NCBI RefSeq assembly: GCF_000378465.1 | Contig: NZ_KB899921.1 | Coordinates: 62,001-126,000, forward strand | Source of the DNA: Elioraea tepidiphila DSM 17972 | GTDB lineage: Bacteria > Pseudomonadota > Alphaproteobacteria > Acetobacterales > Acetobacteraceae | Direction of reading: 5' to 3' | DNA length: 64,000 bases | In this document: positions 33,460-42,658 of the stretch, in pieces | Position numbering within the stretch: the first letter of the stretch is position 1 | Layout of the letters: each line of letters starts with the position of its first letter | The notes under the pieces: generated by a model | Told to the model about the DNA's origin: nothing | What the model saw: only the letters and a program-made list of their open reading frames with translations | Databases searched by the model: none | Made by a program: the position numbers and the translations under genes

Positions 33460-33502
33460 CATGCCAGCCTGGCGAGGGAGAAACCTTCGCCAGGCTGGCA
33501 TG
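33460..33502 (+). repeat. Perfect 16-bp inverted repeat before phnC
   Basis: CATGCCAGCCTGGCGA (33460-33475) pairs exactly with TCGCCAGGCTGGCATG (33487-33502) around an 11-nt loop. Its sequence differs from the hairpin 45 nt upstream, so the two are not copies of one element. Together they fill most of the 201-nt gap between phnE and phnC and leave 74 nt before the phnC ATG. There is no T-run after it. Confidence 0.85.
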
Positions 33503-33576
33503 AGTGTCACGCAACGATCATCCCTTCGGGAGCGGCATGGCGCTAAGGGCAGGGAGAACGGCAACCGGAGACCACC

Positions 33577-34383
33577 ATGCTGGAGATCACAGGCCTGACG
33601 CGGCGCTTCGGCAGCGTGACCGCGGTGGACGACGTCACGCTGGCGGTGCCGAACGGCCAGATGGTCGGGATCATCGGCCGGTCGGGCGCGGGCAAGTCGA
33701 CGCTGCTGCGCCTGATCAACCGGCTGATCGACCCCTCCGCGGGCCGGCTCGTCTTCGAGGGGCGCGACGTGGGCGCGCTCACGGGCCGGGCGCTGCGCGA
33801 CTGGCGCACCGACTGCGCGATGATCTTCCAGCAGTTCAACCTGGTGCAGCGGCTCGATGTGCTGACGAACGTGCTGGTGGGGCGGCTGAATCACCGCTCC
33901 ACCCTGTCCTCGCTGTTCAAGCTGTTCAGCGCCGAAGAGCGCGCGCTCGCGATCCGCACCCTCGACCGCTTCGATCTCGCCGAGGCCGCGCTCCAGCGCG
34001 CGGACACGCTCTCGGGCGGGCAGCAGCAGCGTGTCGCGATCGCGCGGGCGCTGATGCAGGAGCCGCGGATCATCCTCGCCGACGAACCGATCGCCTCGCT
34101 CGATCCGCGCAACGGCAAGGTCGTGATGGACGCGCTGCGCCGGATCAACCGCGAGGACGGGCTGACCGTGCTGTGCAACCTGCACACGCTCGACACCGCG
34201 CGCCAGTACTGCGACCGGATCGTCGGCATGCGCGCGGGCCGGGTCGTGTTCGACGGCGTGCCGGCGCAGCTCACCGCGGCGATGGTGCGCGACATCTACG
34301 GCATGAGCGAGGAGGAGCTCGATCAGGCCGAGACCGTCACCTCCACGGCCATCGAGGCCGCACCGTCGCGCATGGCCGCCTGA
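33577..34383 (+). CDS. phnC: Phosphonate ABC transporter ATP-binding protein PhnC
   Basis: A 268-residue ATPase: Walker [21 protein letters not shown] (about 32-51), Q-loop [14 protein letters not shown], signature [16 protein letters not shown], Walker [14 protein letters not shown] and H-loop NLHTLDTA. The [14 protein letters not shown] region and the IYG sequence near the C-terminus are PhnC-like. It energises the PhnD/PhnE importer. In most operons phnC is first; here it is last and set apart by two long hairpins, so its expression may be tuned separately. GGAGACC precedes the ATG. Confidence 0.92.
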   Translation: MLEITGLTRRFGSVTAVDDVTLAVPNGQMVGIIGRSGAGKSTLLRLINRLIDPSAGRLVFEGRDVGALTGRALRDWRTDCAMIFQQFNLVQRLDVLTNVLVGRLNHRSTLSSLFKLFSAEERALAIRTLDRFDLAEAALQRADTLSGGQQQRVAIARALMQEPRIILADEPIASLDPRNGKVVMDALRRINREDGLTVLCNLHTLDTARQYCDRIVGMRAGRVVFDGVPAQLTAAMVRDIYGMSEEELDQAETVTSTAIEAAPSRMAA

Positions 34384-34427
34384 CCGCGCCGTTCACCGCA
34401 CGACGGCGGGGCGGCCGCCGCGCCTCG

Positions 34428-34658
34428 TCAGTGCACGCTGACCGGCACCATCTCGTGCTGGACGATCGCCGCATCCGCCAGCGCGCGGTCCGGCGCCAGG
34501 CCGATCTGCTGGCCGTCGGCGCCGAAGATCGCGAAGGCCGACTGCCCGTCCACCACGACGGCGCGGACATAGGCGAGGCCGCCCAGCCCCAGTTCCGCCA
34601 GTTGCTGGCGGGTCGGCACGGGGATGCTCACCTGACCACGGGTCTTCTGCGTGTTCAT
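34428..34658 (-). CDS. DUF1150 family protein
   Basis: A 76-residue small protein with the family pattern: VPTRQQLAELGLGGLAYVRA followed by FAIFGADGQQIGLAPDRALA. DUF1150 proteins are characteristic of Alphaproteobacteria and are usually encoded directly downstream of an Hsp20 gene, as here (70 nt after it, same strand). The function is unknown. The length, acidic/hydrophobic balance and linkage suggest a cytosolic accessory of the heat-shock protein or of proteostasis. Confidence in the family is high and in any role low. Confidence 0.85.
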   Translation of the reverse strand: MNTQKTRGQVSIPVPTRQQLAELGLGGLAYVRAVVVDGQSAFAIFGADGQQIGLAPDRALADAAIVQHEMVPVSVH

Positions 34659-34728
34659 CGTGTCACACTCCTCCGGTGCGCCATCATGGCCGCACCCTGG
34701 TTTCCGGTCCGTTTCCGGCCCCGATCGC

Positions 34729-35160
34729 TCAACGGGACGCTCCGGCCGGCCGCATGCCGATCTGGATCGACCGTGCCCTGCTCTCGGGCTGAATCCGCTC
34801 CAGGTCGATGTGCAGCAGGCCGCTGTCCAGCCACGCCCCCTTCACCTCGATCCCGTCGGCCAGCACGAAGGTGCGCTGGAACTGCCGCGCCGCGATGCCG
34901 CGGTGCAGGAACACCCGGTTCTGCGCCTCCTCGGCCTGGCGGCCGCGGATGACGAGCTGGCTGTCCTCCACCGTGATCGAGAGGTCGTCCATCGTGAACC
35001 CGGCCACGGCGAGCGTGATGCGCAGGCTCGACGGCCCGGTCTGCTCGATGTTGTAGGGCGGGTAGCCCTCGCCACCGTTCTTCGACAGCCGCTCCAGCAT
35101 CTGCTCGAGGTGGTCGAAGCCGAGAAACAGCGGGCTGCCGAATGGCGATGTGCGGGTCAT
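34729..35160 (-). CDS. Hsp20/alpha-crystallin family small heat-shock protein
   Basis: A 143-residue IbpA-type chaperone. It begins [22 protein letters not shown], the usual alphaproteobacterial N-terminus, and contains the alpha-crystallin core: [36 protein letters not shown] and [20 protein letters not shown]. These proteins bind unfolding clients without ATP and pass them to DnaK/ClpB. GAGGAGA precedes the ATG. A possible heat-shock sigma promoter lies 64-92 nt upstream, and the short GC-rich leader can fold next to the ribosome site. Confidence 0.93.
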   Translation of the reverse strand: MTRTSPFGSPLFLGFDHLEQMLERLSKNGGEGYPPYNIEQTGPSSLRITLAVAGFTMDDLSITVEDSQLVIRGRQAEEAQNRVFLHRGIAARQFQRTFVLADGIEVKGAWLDSGLLHIDLERIQPESRARSIQIGMRPAGASR

Positions 35161-35223
35161 GGTGGTCTCCTCGTTTCGAGCGAGCGTCCGGCCGGGACCC
35201 CGAAGGCACCCCGGCTGCGGTGG

Positions 35224-35252
35224 AGATGGGAAAGAGGTCCCGGCGGCGCAAG
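35224..35252 (-). promoter_or_regulatory. Candidate heat-shock (sigma-32) promoter of hsp20
   Basis: On the minus strand CTTGCGC (35246-35252) is followed after 14 bp by TCCCATCT (35224-35231), close to the CTTGAA / CCCCATNT pattern of RpoH promoters. A start near 35217 would give a 57-nt leader with a small CTCG-AAA-CGAG hairpin abutting the ribosome site. The match is suggestive, not strong. Confidence 0.35.
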
Positions 35253-35309
35253 ACCGGCCCGTGCGGTCCGGGCATTGCGGGCCGGGCAGGGGGCCGCTAC
35301 CTGACGCGC

Positions 35310-35861
35310 ATGACCGATCCTGCCCCAGTAGCGCCCGTCGAGGCGGAGCGGCTGCGCATCCTGATCGCCCCCGACCCGGTGCTGCGCCGCAAGACCCGCC
35401 CGGTCGTGGCGGCCGATGCCACGACCGTACGCGACCTCATCCCCCGCATGCTGGCGACCATGTATGCCGCCCCGGGCATCGGGCTCGCCGCCCCCCAGAT
35501 CGGCCTCGGGCTCCGCCTCGCCGTGATCGACCTCCAGCGCGACGACAGGCGCGAGCCGATCGTGCTGATCAACCCGGAGATCGTCGCCGCAAGCGCGGAG
35601 GTCGAGACGCGCGAGGAGGGCTGCCTGTCGCTGCCCGACCAGTACGCCGACGTCACCCGCCCGCGCGCCGTGACGGTTCGGTTCGAGGGGCAGGACGGGC
35701 TGCGGCGCACGATCGAGGCCGAGGGGCTGATGGCACGCTGCCTCCAGCACGAGATCGATCATCTCGACGGCGTGCTGTTCATCGACCGCATCTCGTCGCT
35801 CAGGCGCAACATGATCCTGCGCCGGCTCGCCAAGGCGCAGCGGGAGAAGGCGCAGGCGTGA
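35310..35861 (+). CDS. def: Peptide deformylase
   Basis: A 183-residue metallo-hydrolase that removes the formyl group from nascent N-terminal methionine. All three motifs are present: [10 protein letters not shown] (about 55-64), EGCLSLP with the metal-binding Cys (about 107), and QHEIDHLDG with the HExxH histidines and catalytic Glu (about 149-157). ATG 35310 gives the usual length. The gene overlaps fmt by GTGA. def-fmt-truA in this order is a standard alphaproteobacterial operon linking formylation and deformylation of initiator Met. Confidence 0.97.
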   Translation: MTDPAPVAPVEAERLRILIAPDPVLRRKTRPVVAADATTVRDLIPRMLATMYAAPGIGLAAPQIGLGLRLAVIDLQRDDRREPIVLINPEIVAASAEVETREEGCLSLPDQYADVTRPRAVTVRFEGQDGLRRTIEAEGLMARCLQHEIDHLDGVLFIDRISSLRRNMILRRLAKAQREKAQA

Positions 35862-36769
35862 GGCTCGCCTTCATGGGCAGCCCCGACTTCGCGGTGCCGG
35901 CGCTGCGCGCGCTGCACGGTGCGGGGCATGCGATCGCCGCGGTCTATTGCCAGCCGCCCAAGCCTGCGCATCGCGGCCAGCGCGAGACCAGATGCGCCGT
36001 GCATGTGGCGGCCGAGGCGCTCGGGCTTCCCGTCCGTACCCCCGCGCGGCTGCGGCGCGACGAAGCCGAACACGCGGCCTTCGCCGCACTCGATCTCGAC
36101 GCCGCGGTGGTCGCGGCCTACGGGCTGATCCTGCCCAAGCCGATGCTGGACGCACCGCGCCGCGGCTGCCTCAACATCCATGCCTCGCTGCTGCCGCGCT
36201 GGCGGGGGGCGGCGCCGATCCAGGCCGCGATCCTGGCGGGCGACGACCGCACCGGCGTGACCATCATGCGCATGGACGAGGGGCTCGACACGGGGCCGAT
36301 GCTGCTCGCCGAAGCCGTACCGATCGGGCCGGAGACGACCGCGTCCACGCTGCATGACACCCTGGCTGCGCTGGGCGCGCGGCTGATCCTGCGCGCCCTC
36401 GCCGAGAACCCGCCGGCCGTTCCGCAGCCGGACGAGGGCGTGACCTATGCGCCGAAGCTCACCCGGGAGGACGGGCGGATCGACTGGAGCCGTGATGCCG
36501 CCGCGATCGACCGCCAGGTGCGCGCGCTCAATCCCTGGCCCGGCACGCACACCCGTCACGGCGAGGAGGTGCTGAAGGTCCTCGATGCCGCGCCGTTGCC
36601 GGAGCGGACCGAGGCGCCGCCGGGCACCGTGCTGGAGGCCGGCCGGGTCGCCTGCGGCGGCGGCACGGTGCTCCGGCTGACGCGGCTGCAGCGCGCCGGG
36701 CGCGCGCCGCAGGAGATCGACGCCTTCCTGCGCGGCTATCCGCTCGCGCCCGGCGACCGGCTCGGCTGA
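35858..36769 (+). CDS. fmt: Methionyl-tRNA formyltransferase
   Basis: A 303-residue enzyme transferring formyl from 10-formyl-THF to Met-tRNAfMet. It starts at GTG 35858, overlapping def, with [18 protein letters not shown]. The catalytic core is [20 protein letters not shown], with Asn and His in place, and the folate-binding region continues with [18 protein letters not shown]. The C-terminal tRNA-binding domain follows [20 protein letters not shown]. It ends one base into the truA start codon. Confidence 0.97.
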   Translation: MRLAFMGSPDFAVPALRALHGAGHAIAAVYCQPPKPAHRGQRETRCAVHVAAEALGLPVRTPARLRRDEAEHAAFAALDLDAAVVAAYGLILPKPMLDAPRRGCLNIHASLLPRWRGAAPIQAAILAGDDRTGVTIMRMDEGLDTGPMLLAEAVPIGPETTASTLHDTLAALGARLILRALAENPPAVPQPDEGVTYAPKLTREDGRIDWSRDAAAIDRQVRALNPWPGTHTRHGEEVLKVLDAAPLPERTEAPPGTVLEAGRVACGGGTVLRLTRLQRAGRAPQEIDAFLRGYPLAPGDRLG

Positions 36770-37530
36770 TGCCGCGCTACGCCCTGCTGGTCGAGTACGA
36801 CGGCGCGGGCTTCCTCGGCTGGCAGCGGCAGGAGACCGGGCTCTCGGTCCAGCAGGTGCTGGAGGAGGCGGCCGCTCCCTTGACGCCGCACGATCCCGTC
36901 GTCGCGGTTGCCGCCGGGCGCACCGATGCGGGCGTGCATGCGGAAGCGCAGGTGGCGCATCTCGACCTCGCGCGCGAGATCGATCCGCGGCGGCTGCGCG
37001 AGGCGGTGAACTTCCATCTCGGTACGCACCGCGTGTCGGTCGTGCAGGCGGCGCGCGCGCCGGACGACTTCCACGCGCGGTTCTCGGCGATCGGCCGTGC
37101 CTACCGCTACGACATCCTCGACCGGCGCGCCCGTCCCGCGCTGCTGGCGGGGCGCGTGTGGCACGTGAAGCGCCGGCTCGATGCGGGCGCGATGCAGGCG
37201 GCCGCCGCGCTGCTGGTGGGGCGGCACGACTTCACCTCGTTCCGTGCGGCGGCCTGCCAGGCCGCGAGCCCGGTGAAGACGCTGGATCGGCTCGATGTCG
37301 TGCGCGAGGGCGATCTCGTGCGTGTGTTCGCCGAGGCGCGAAGCTTCCTCCATCACCAGGTGCGCAACCTCGTCGGCACGCTGAAGCTGGTCGGCGAAGG
37401 GCGCTGGACTCCGGCGGATGTCGCCGCCGCGCTCGCCGCGCGCGATCGGTCCGCCGCGGGCCCGACCGCCCCGCCCGAGGGGCTGACGCTGACCGCCGTG
37501 CGCTATCCGGCCGATCCGTTCGCGCGTTAG
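36769..37530 (+). CDS. truA: tRNA pseudouridine(38-40) synthase TruA
   Basis: A 253-residue pseudouridine synthase acting on positions 38-40 of tRNA anticodon arms. It begins [20 protein letters not shown]. The catalytic aspartate lies in AAGRTDAGVHAEAQVAHLD (about 44-62), and the RNA-binding RSFLHHQVRNLVGTLKLVGEG motif is near 190-210. The start codon shares a base with the fmt stop. Length and motifs are normal. Confidence 0.97.
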   Translation: MPRYALLVEYDGAGFLGWQRQETGLSVQQVLEEAAAPLTPHDPVVAVAAGRTDAGVHAEAQVAHLDLAREIDPRRLREAVNFHLGTHRVSVVQAARAPDDFHARFSAIGRAYRYDILDRRARPALLAGRVWHVKRRLDAGAMQAAAALLVGRHDFTSFRAAACQAASPVKTLDRLDVVREGDLVRVFAEARSFLHHQVRNLVGTLKLVGEGRWTPADVAAALAARDRSAAGPTAPPEGLTLTAVRYPADPFAR

Positions 37531-37539
37531 AAGGCGCCC

Positions 37540-39276
37540 ATGCTCCGCGCCTTCCTCGCGTATTACCGGCCGCACAAGCGGCTTCTCATGCTCGACTTCG
37601 GCTGCGCCGCCCTCTCCGGCATGCTGGAGCTCGCCTTCCCGATGGCGGTGCGCGGCTTCATCGACCACCTGCTGCCGGGCCAGGACCTGCCGCTGATCCT
37701 GATCGCGATCGCCGCGCTGATGGCCCTCTACCTCGTCAACGGCGCGCTGATGGCGATCGTCACCTACTGGGGCCACGTGCTCGGCATCGCGATCGAGACC
37801 GAACTCCGCCGCCGCGCCTTCGACCATCTCATGCGGCTGTCGTTCCGATTCTATGACGGACAGAAGACCGGACACCTGGTCGGGCGCATGACCAAGGATC
37901 TCGAGGAGATCGGCGAGGTCGCGCATCACGGGCCGGAGGACCTGCTGATTGCCGTGCTCACCTTCCTCGGCGCCTTCGCGCTGATGATCTACGTCAACCC
38001 GGCGCTCGCCCTGATCGCCGGGCTCGTCGTGCCGATTGCGGCCTGGGTGATCACGCACTACGGCGGGCGGATGACGCAGAACTGGCAGGCGCAGTTCGGC
38101 CGCGTCGGCGCCTTCAACGCGCGCATCGAGGAGGCGGTGGGCGGCATCCGCGTGGTCAAGGCCTTCGCCAACGAGGCGCACGAACGCCGCCTCTTCGGCG
38201 CGGACAACGAGAAGTACCGCCGCGTCAAGCTCGACGCCTACCGCATCATGGCGGTCAGCCTGACGCTGAACTATCTCGGCATGCGCTTCGTGCAGGTGAT
38301 CGTCATGCTCGCGGGCTCGATCTTCATCGTCCAGGGCGCGATGACGATCGGCGATTTCGTCGCCTTCCTGCTGCTGGTCTCCGTGTTCTACCGCCCGCTC
38401 GACAAGATCAATGCGGTGATCGAGACCTATCCCAAGGGCATTGCCGGATTCCGCCGCTATCTCCAGCTCATCGGCACCGAGCCCGACATCGTCGATCGGC
38501 CCGATGCCCGCCCGACGCCGCCGCTCAAGGGCGCGGTGCGCTACGAAGGCGTGCGCTTCGGCTATGAGCCCGACCGGCCGGTGCTGCGCGACATCGACCT
38601 CGCGATCGCGCCGGGCGAGACGATCGCGCTCGTCGGCCCGTCAGGCGCGGGCAAGACCACGCTCTGCGCGCTGCTGCCGCGCTTCTACGATGTCGATGCC
38701 GGGCGCATCACCATCGACGGGATCGACATCCGCGACCTGACGCTCGCCTCCCTGCGCGGGCAGATCGGCATCGTCCAGCAGGACGTGTTCCTGTTCGCGG
38801 GCACGATCCGCGAGAACATCGCCTACGGACGGCTCGGCGCCTCGGACGACGAGATTCTGGAGGCGGCACGGCGCGCGCGGCTCGACGGCATGATCCGCGA
38901 ACTGCCCGACGGACTCGACACCGTGATCGGCGAACGCGGCGTGAAGCTCTCGGGCGGGCAGAAGCAGCGGCTCGCGATCGCGCGGATCTTCCTCAAGAAC
39001 CCGCCGATCCTGATCCTCGACGAGGCGACCAGCGCTCTCGACACCGAGACCGAGCGCGCGATCCAGGCCTCGCTTGCGGACCTCGCCGAGGGCCGGACGA
39101 CGCTGGTGATCGCGCATCGGCTGGCCACCATCCGCAACGCGGACCGGATCGTCGTGGTGGCGGATGGCCGGATCGCCGAGCAGGGGACGCATACCGACCT
39201 GCTGGCGCGGGGCGCGGCATATCGCGCGCTGCACGAGGCGCAGTTCGGGCTCGCCGCCGGCGCCTCGTCGCCGTAG
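37540..39276 (+). CDS. ABC exporter, fused permease and ATPase (MsbA-like)
   Basis: A 578-residue half-transporter with six N-terminal membrane helices (about 15-300) and a C-terminal ATPase. Walker A is ALVGPSGAGKTTLCALLPRF, the Q-loop IVQQDVFLFAGTIRENIAYG, signature LSGGQKQRLAIARI, Walker B ILILDEATSALDT and H-loop LVIAHRLATIRNADR. It forms a homodimer exporting lipids or hydrophobic compounds. It begins 9 nt after truA, so it is probably cotranscribed with def-fmt-truA. The MsbA-like assignment is by architecture; lipid A transport is not shown. Confidence 0.92.
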   Translation: MLRAFLAYYRPHKRLLMLDFGCAALSGMLELAFPMAVRGFIDHLLPGQDLPLILIAIAALMALYLVNGALMAIVTYWGHVLGIAIETELRRRAFDHLMRLSFRFYDGQKTGHLVGRMTKDLEEIGEVAHHGPEDLLIAVLTFLGAFALMIYVNPALALIAGLVVPIAAWVITHYGGRMTQNWQAQFGRVGAFNARIEEAVGGIRVVKAFANEAHERRLFGADNEKYRRVKLDAYRIMAVSLTLNYLGMRFVQVIVMLAGSIFIVQGAMTIGDFVAFLLLVSVFYRPLDKINAVIETYPKGIAGFRRYLQLIGTEPDIVDRPDARPTPPLKGAVRYEGVRFGYEPDRPVLRDIDLAIAPGETIALVGPSGAGKTTLCALLPRFYDVDAGRITIDGIDIRDLTLASLRGQIGIVQQDVFLFAGTIRENIAYGRLGASDDEILEAARRARLDGMIRELPDGLDTVIGERGVKLSGGQKQRLAIARIFLKNPPILILDEATSALDTETERAIQASLADLAEGRTTLVIAHRLATIRNADRIVVVADGRIAEQGTHTDLLARGAAYRALHEAQFGLAAGASSP

Positions 39277-39302
39277 GCGCGCGAGGACGAGGCCGGGCCG
39301 CG

Positions 39303-40967
39303 TCACGCCGCCGGCAGCCGCACCACGAAGCGCGCGCCGATCACCGCGCCCGAATCGTCACGCCGGTTCTCGGCGGTGATGCGCCCGTGCAGCGCCTCGA
39401 CGATCTGGCGCGAGATCGACAGCCCGAGCCCCGAATGGGCGCCGAAGCGTTCGCCCTTGGGCCGTTCCGAGTAGAACCGCTCGAAGATGTGCTCGAGCTT
39501 GGCCTCGGGGATGCCCGGCCCCTCGTCCTCCACCGCGACCTCGACCACGCCGCCCGCGCGCCGTCCTATCAGCCGGATCGTGCCGTCAGGGGGGCTGAAC
39601 GACACGGCATTGCCGATCAGGTTGCGGAACACCTGCACCAGCCGCCCCTCGACGCCGTTCACCACGAGCCCGTTCTCCGGCGCCTCCAGCACGATGCGGG
39701 GCCCGTGCGGCTCGCGCGTGGTCTCGTGGATGTCGGCCAGGGTCGCGAGGATCGGCGCGACATCGACCCGCTCGGTGACCGTGCGCGCAAGCTCGGTATC
39801 GACCCGGCTCGCGTCCGAGATGTCGCTGATCAGCCGGTCCAGCCGCTGCACATCCTCGGCGATGACGGCGAGCAGGCGCTGCTGGCGCTCGGGGTCCTGC
39901 ACGCGGCGCAGCGTCTCGATCGCGCTGCGGATCGAGGTCAGCGGGTTCTTGATCTCGTGCGCGACATCGGCGGCGAAGCGCTCGATCGCGTCCATCCGCG
40001 CCCAGAGCGCGGCCGCGCTCTCGTCCAGCGCCTGGGCGAGCGCGCCGATCTCGTCGCGCCGTGTCCGGAGCGAGGGGCGCACATGGCCGCGCCGGCCGCG
40101 CCCCTCGCGCATGCGCTCGGCCGCGCGCGCGAGCCGCAGGAGCGGCCGCGCGATCGTGGTCGAGAGGTAGAACGAGAGCGCGACCGTGAGCGCCAGCGCC
40201 AGTCCGAAGGCCGCGATGATGGTCATGCGCACCTGGAACAGGGCCTCGTCCACCTCGCGCGCCTCGCGCGTCAGCAGCACGATGCCGACCACGTCGCGGT
40301 TGCGCAGTGCGGGCACCGCGACCGAGACGACAAGCCGCCCGTCCTCGGTCCGGCGCACCTGCGGCGCCGCCTGGCCGGCGGCGGCGGCGGCGAGCAGCGG
40401 GCGGATGTCGGGGGTCCACTCGCCGTCGCCCGGAATGGTGGGGAAGCTCGTGCCGCGCGGCAACAGGGCCATCACGGTCTCGTAGGCGGCGACGACGGCG
40501 GCGGCGAACGGGCCGCGCTGCGGCGGGGGAGGGGGCAGGGGCTCGGTGGTCACGGCGCCGCCCGGCCCGGTGATCACCCGGCTGTCCGCGACCAGCTCGC
40601 CGTCGGGATCGTAGAGCCGGGCCTGGGCGAAGGGCGTGGGCTCGACGAGGCGGCGCAGCAGCGGCCGCGCGAGGTCGGGCACCAGCACGGGCCGCTCCGG
40701 GTCCTCGATCGAGGTCGCGCTCTCGCCGATCGCGCCGGCGAAGACCTGCGCCTGCACGCGCAGGGAGGCGGCCTCGGCGTCGATCAGCCCGTCCTGGTAG
40801 GTGTCGAGATAGAGCAGGGCCGCGACCAGCAGCCCGAGCGGCAGCGCATTGACCAGCAGGATGCGCCGCAGCAGCGGCGAGAACACCAGCTTGCGCAGCC
40901 GGCGCTGCGGAGCGCGCGCGAGGTCGTCGGCGGGATCGACGCCCGTCAACCGTCCCGAATCGGGCAT
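39303..40967 (-). CDS. chvG: Sensor histidine kinase ChvG (ExoS)
   Basis: A 554-residue kinase. Two membrane segments (about 36-52 and 254-273) enclose a roughly 200-residue periplasmic stimulus-sensing domain with a proline-rich insert, followed by a HAMP domain. The H-box is DVAHEIKNPLTSIRSAIETL with the phosphorylated His near 344. The ATPase domain has NLIGNAVSFSPPDGTIRL, EDEGPGIPEAKLE and GAHSGLGLSISRQI. ChvG responds to acidity and envelope stress and phosphorylates ChvI, encoded 16 nt upstream. The cytoplasmic SFSPPDGTIR signature and the position beside pckA support ChvG specifically. Confidence 0.92.
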   Translation of the reverse strand: MPDSGRLTGVDPADDLARAPQRRLRKLVFSPLLRRILLVNALPLGLLVAALLYLDTYQDGLIDAEAASLRVQAQVFAGAIGESATSIEDPERPVLVPDLARPLLRRLVEPTPFAQARLYDPDGELVADSRVITGPGGAVTTEPLPPPPPQRGPFAAAVVAAYETVMALLPRGTSFPTIPGDGEWTPDIRPLLAAAAAGQAAPQVRRTEDGRLVVSVAVPALRNRDVVGIVLLTREAREVDEALFQVRMTIIAAFGLALALTVALSFYLSTTIARPLLRLARAAERMREGRGRRGHVRPSLRTRRDEIGALAQALDESAAALWARMDAIERFAADVAHEIKNPLTSIRSAIETLRRVQDPERQQRLLAVIAEDVQRLDRLISDISDASRVDTELARTVTERVDVAPILATLADIHETTREPHGPRIVLEAPENGLVVNGVEGRLVQVFRNLIGNAVSFSPPDGTIRLIGRRAGGVVEVAVEDEGPGIPEAKLEHIFERFYSERPKGERFGAHSGLGLSISRQIVEALHGRITAENRRDDSGAVIGARFVVRLPAA

Positions 40968-40983
40968 GACGGCACCGTGGAGG

Positions 40984-41745
40984 TCATTCCTCCTTGTAGC
41001 GGTAGCCGATGCCGTAGAGGGTCTCGATCTGCGCGAAGCCGGTGTCGACCGCGCGGAACTTCTTGCGGATCCGCTTCACGTGGCTGTCGATCGTGCGGTC
41101 ATCGACATAGATGTTCTCGCCATAGGCCGCATCGATCAGCTGGTCGCGCGACTTGACGATGCCGGGCCGCGCGGCGAGCGCCTTGACCAGCAGGAACTCG
41201 GTGACGGTGAGCTGCACCGGCTGGCCCTTCCAGGTGCAGAGATGGCGGTTCTCGTCGAGCGAGAGCGACCCGCGCGAGAGCACCCCGCCGGCGGGCTGGC
41301 CCGAGCCTTCGCCGCGGGCGAGTTCGTTGCGGCGGAGCAGGGCGCGGATGCGCTCGATCACCAGGCGCTGGCTGAACGGCTTGGTGATGTAGTCGTCGGC
41401 GCCGAGGCGGAGCCCCATCAGCTCGTCCACCTCCTCGTCCTTGGAGGTGAGGAAGATCACCGGCAACGCGGTCTGCTTGCGCAGGCGCTGGAGAAGTTCG
41501 AGCCCGTCCATGCGCGGCATCTTGATGTCGAGCACGGCGAGATCGACCGGTTTGGCGGTGATCCCGTGCAGCGCGCTCTCGCCATCGGTATAGGTGCGCA
41601 CCTGGTAGCCTTCGGCCTCCAGCGTCATCGCGAGCGAGGTGAGGATGTTGCGGTCGTCGTCGACCAGGGCGATGGTCTGCGGCATCGGGGCCTCGGCCAA
41701 GGGAACGGGCTGGGTGGAGGCCTGGGGGGTCATCGCGGTCTGCAT
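40984..41745 (-). CDS. chvI: OmpR-family response regulator ChvI
   Basis: A 253-residue regulator. The receiver has [15 protein letters not shown], the phosphoacceptor in [14 protein letters not shown] and the conserved Lys in [12 protein letters not shown]. The C-terminal winged helix has [17 protein letters not shown] and a YGIGYRY end. [12 protein letters not shown] is a hallmark of ChvI/ExoR-pathway regulators. I give the start at ATG 41745; ATG 41733 or 41685 (233 aa, GAGG just upstream) is also possible because the first 20 residues are outside the receiver domain. It is first in the minus-strand chvI-chvG pair. Confidence 0.92.
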   Translation of the reverse strand: MQTAMTPQASTQPVPLAEAPMPQTIALVDDDRNILTSLAMTLEAEGYQVRTYTDGESALHGITAKPVDLAVLDIKMPRMDGLELLQRLRKQTALPVIFLTSKDEEVDELMGLRLGADDYITKPFSQRLVIERIRALLRRNELARGEGSGQPAGGVLSRGSLSLDENRHLCTWKGQPVQLTVTEFLLVKALAARPGIVKSRDQLIDAAYGENIYVDDRTIDSHVKRIRKKFRAVDTGFAQIETLYGIGYRYKEE

Positions 41746-41800
41746 GGTCCCCAGGCTGACGCGCCATTGTGGCTGATCTCGGACGGAACGTGAACGGATC

Positions 41801-42562
41801 ATGGCACGCGCATCGGACAACGCAGTTCCCCCACCCGAGGTTGCAGCGCGCGCGCTGATTCGCGGCGCGAAGGAGGCCATGCTCGCGACTGTCTCGGCCT
41901 CCGGCCAGCCCTTCGCCTCGCTGGTGACGCCGGCGGCGGCGCCGGATCTGGCGGTGCTGCTGTGGCTGTCGCAGCTCTCCGGCCATACGCGCCATCTGAT
42001 GGCGGATGGACGCTGCTCGCTGCTGTTCGTGGGCGCCGCGGCCGGGCCCAACCCGCAGAAGCGGCCGCGCGTGACGGTCACCGGGGTCGCGGAGCGGGTC
42101 GAGGGCGAGGAGGCCGCGTCCCTGAAGGCGCGCTGGCTCGCGCGCCACCCCTATGCCCGGCTTTATGCGGACCTGCCGGATTTCCGGCTGTGGCGGGTGG
42201 TGCCGCAGGAGGCGCTGTATGTCGGCGGGTTCGCCATGGCCCGCCGCGTGCCCGGCTCGGCGCTGCGGCCCGACGCGACCGCGGTCGCCGCGCTGACGGC
42301 GGCCGAAGCCGAGATCCTCGACCACGTGAACGCCGAGCACGCGGATGCGGTCGCGGTGATCGTGCGCCGTCTGCTCGGCCGGGCTGGCCGGGGCTGGCGC
42401 ATGGCGGCTGTGGATGTGGATGGCTGCGACTTCGCGCGCGGGAACCAGGTGGCGCGGCTGGCGTTTCCGAACCCGGTCCAGGACGCCGACGGGGTGCGCA
42501 AGGCGCTGATCCTCGCCACGCGGGCGGCACGTGAAGCGGCTCAAAATATGGGCGAGTCGTAG
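41801..42562 (+). CDS. hugZ: HugZ-like heme/pyridoxamine-phosphate-oxidase-fold protein
   Basis: A 253-residue protein. The N-terminal split-barrel domain (about 15-160) has [31 protein letters not shown] and [12 protein letters not shown]. The C-terminal part is a DUF2470-type domain with [19 protein letters not shown] and [10 protein letters not shown]. This architecture matches HugZ/HutZ heme-utilisation proteins, which bind and degrade heme in the cytosol. No heme transport genes are adjacent, so the physiological role is inferred. It sits between chvI and pckA, which are often direct neighbours in related genomes. Confidence 0.83.
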   Translation: MARASDNAVPPPEVAARALIRGAKEAMLATVSASGQPFASLVTPAAAPDLAVLLWLSQLSGHTRHLMADGRCSLLFVGAAAGPNPQKRPRVTVTGVAERVEGEEAASLKARWLARHPYARLYADLPDFRLWRVVPQEALYVGGFAMARRVPGSALRPDATAVAALTAAEAEILDHVNAEHADAVAVIVRRLLGRAGRGWRMAAVDVDGCDFARGNQVARLAFPNPVQDADGVRKALILATRAAREAAQNMGES

Positions 42563-42579
42563 GTTTTTCGCCATTTTTT
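42551..42579 (+). terminator. Weak intrinsic terminator after hugZ
   Basis: GGCGA (42551-42555) can pair with TCGCC (42568-42572) and is followed after one base by six T (42574-42579). The stem is only 5 bp with a 12-nt loop, and it overlaps the hugZ stop region and the pckA -35 element, so efficiency is doubtful. Confidence 0.3.
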
Positions 42580-42606
42580 GACCTCGCTCCTCGCCGACCC
42601 TATCTA
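42578..42606 (+). promoter_or_regulatory. Sigma-70-type promoter of pckA
   Basis: TTGACC (42578-42583) and TATCTA (42601-42606) are separated by exactly 17 bp and lie 53 nt upstream of the pckA ATG. Transcription would start near 42613. This is the clearest housekeeping promoter in the chromosomal part of the window. Confidence 0.6.
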
Positions 42607-42658
42607 CGGCCCAATCGTTCGACCCCACCCTGCCTCAGAACCACGCGAGGAAGCGCCC

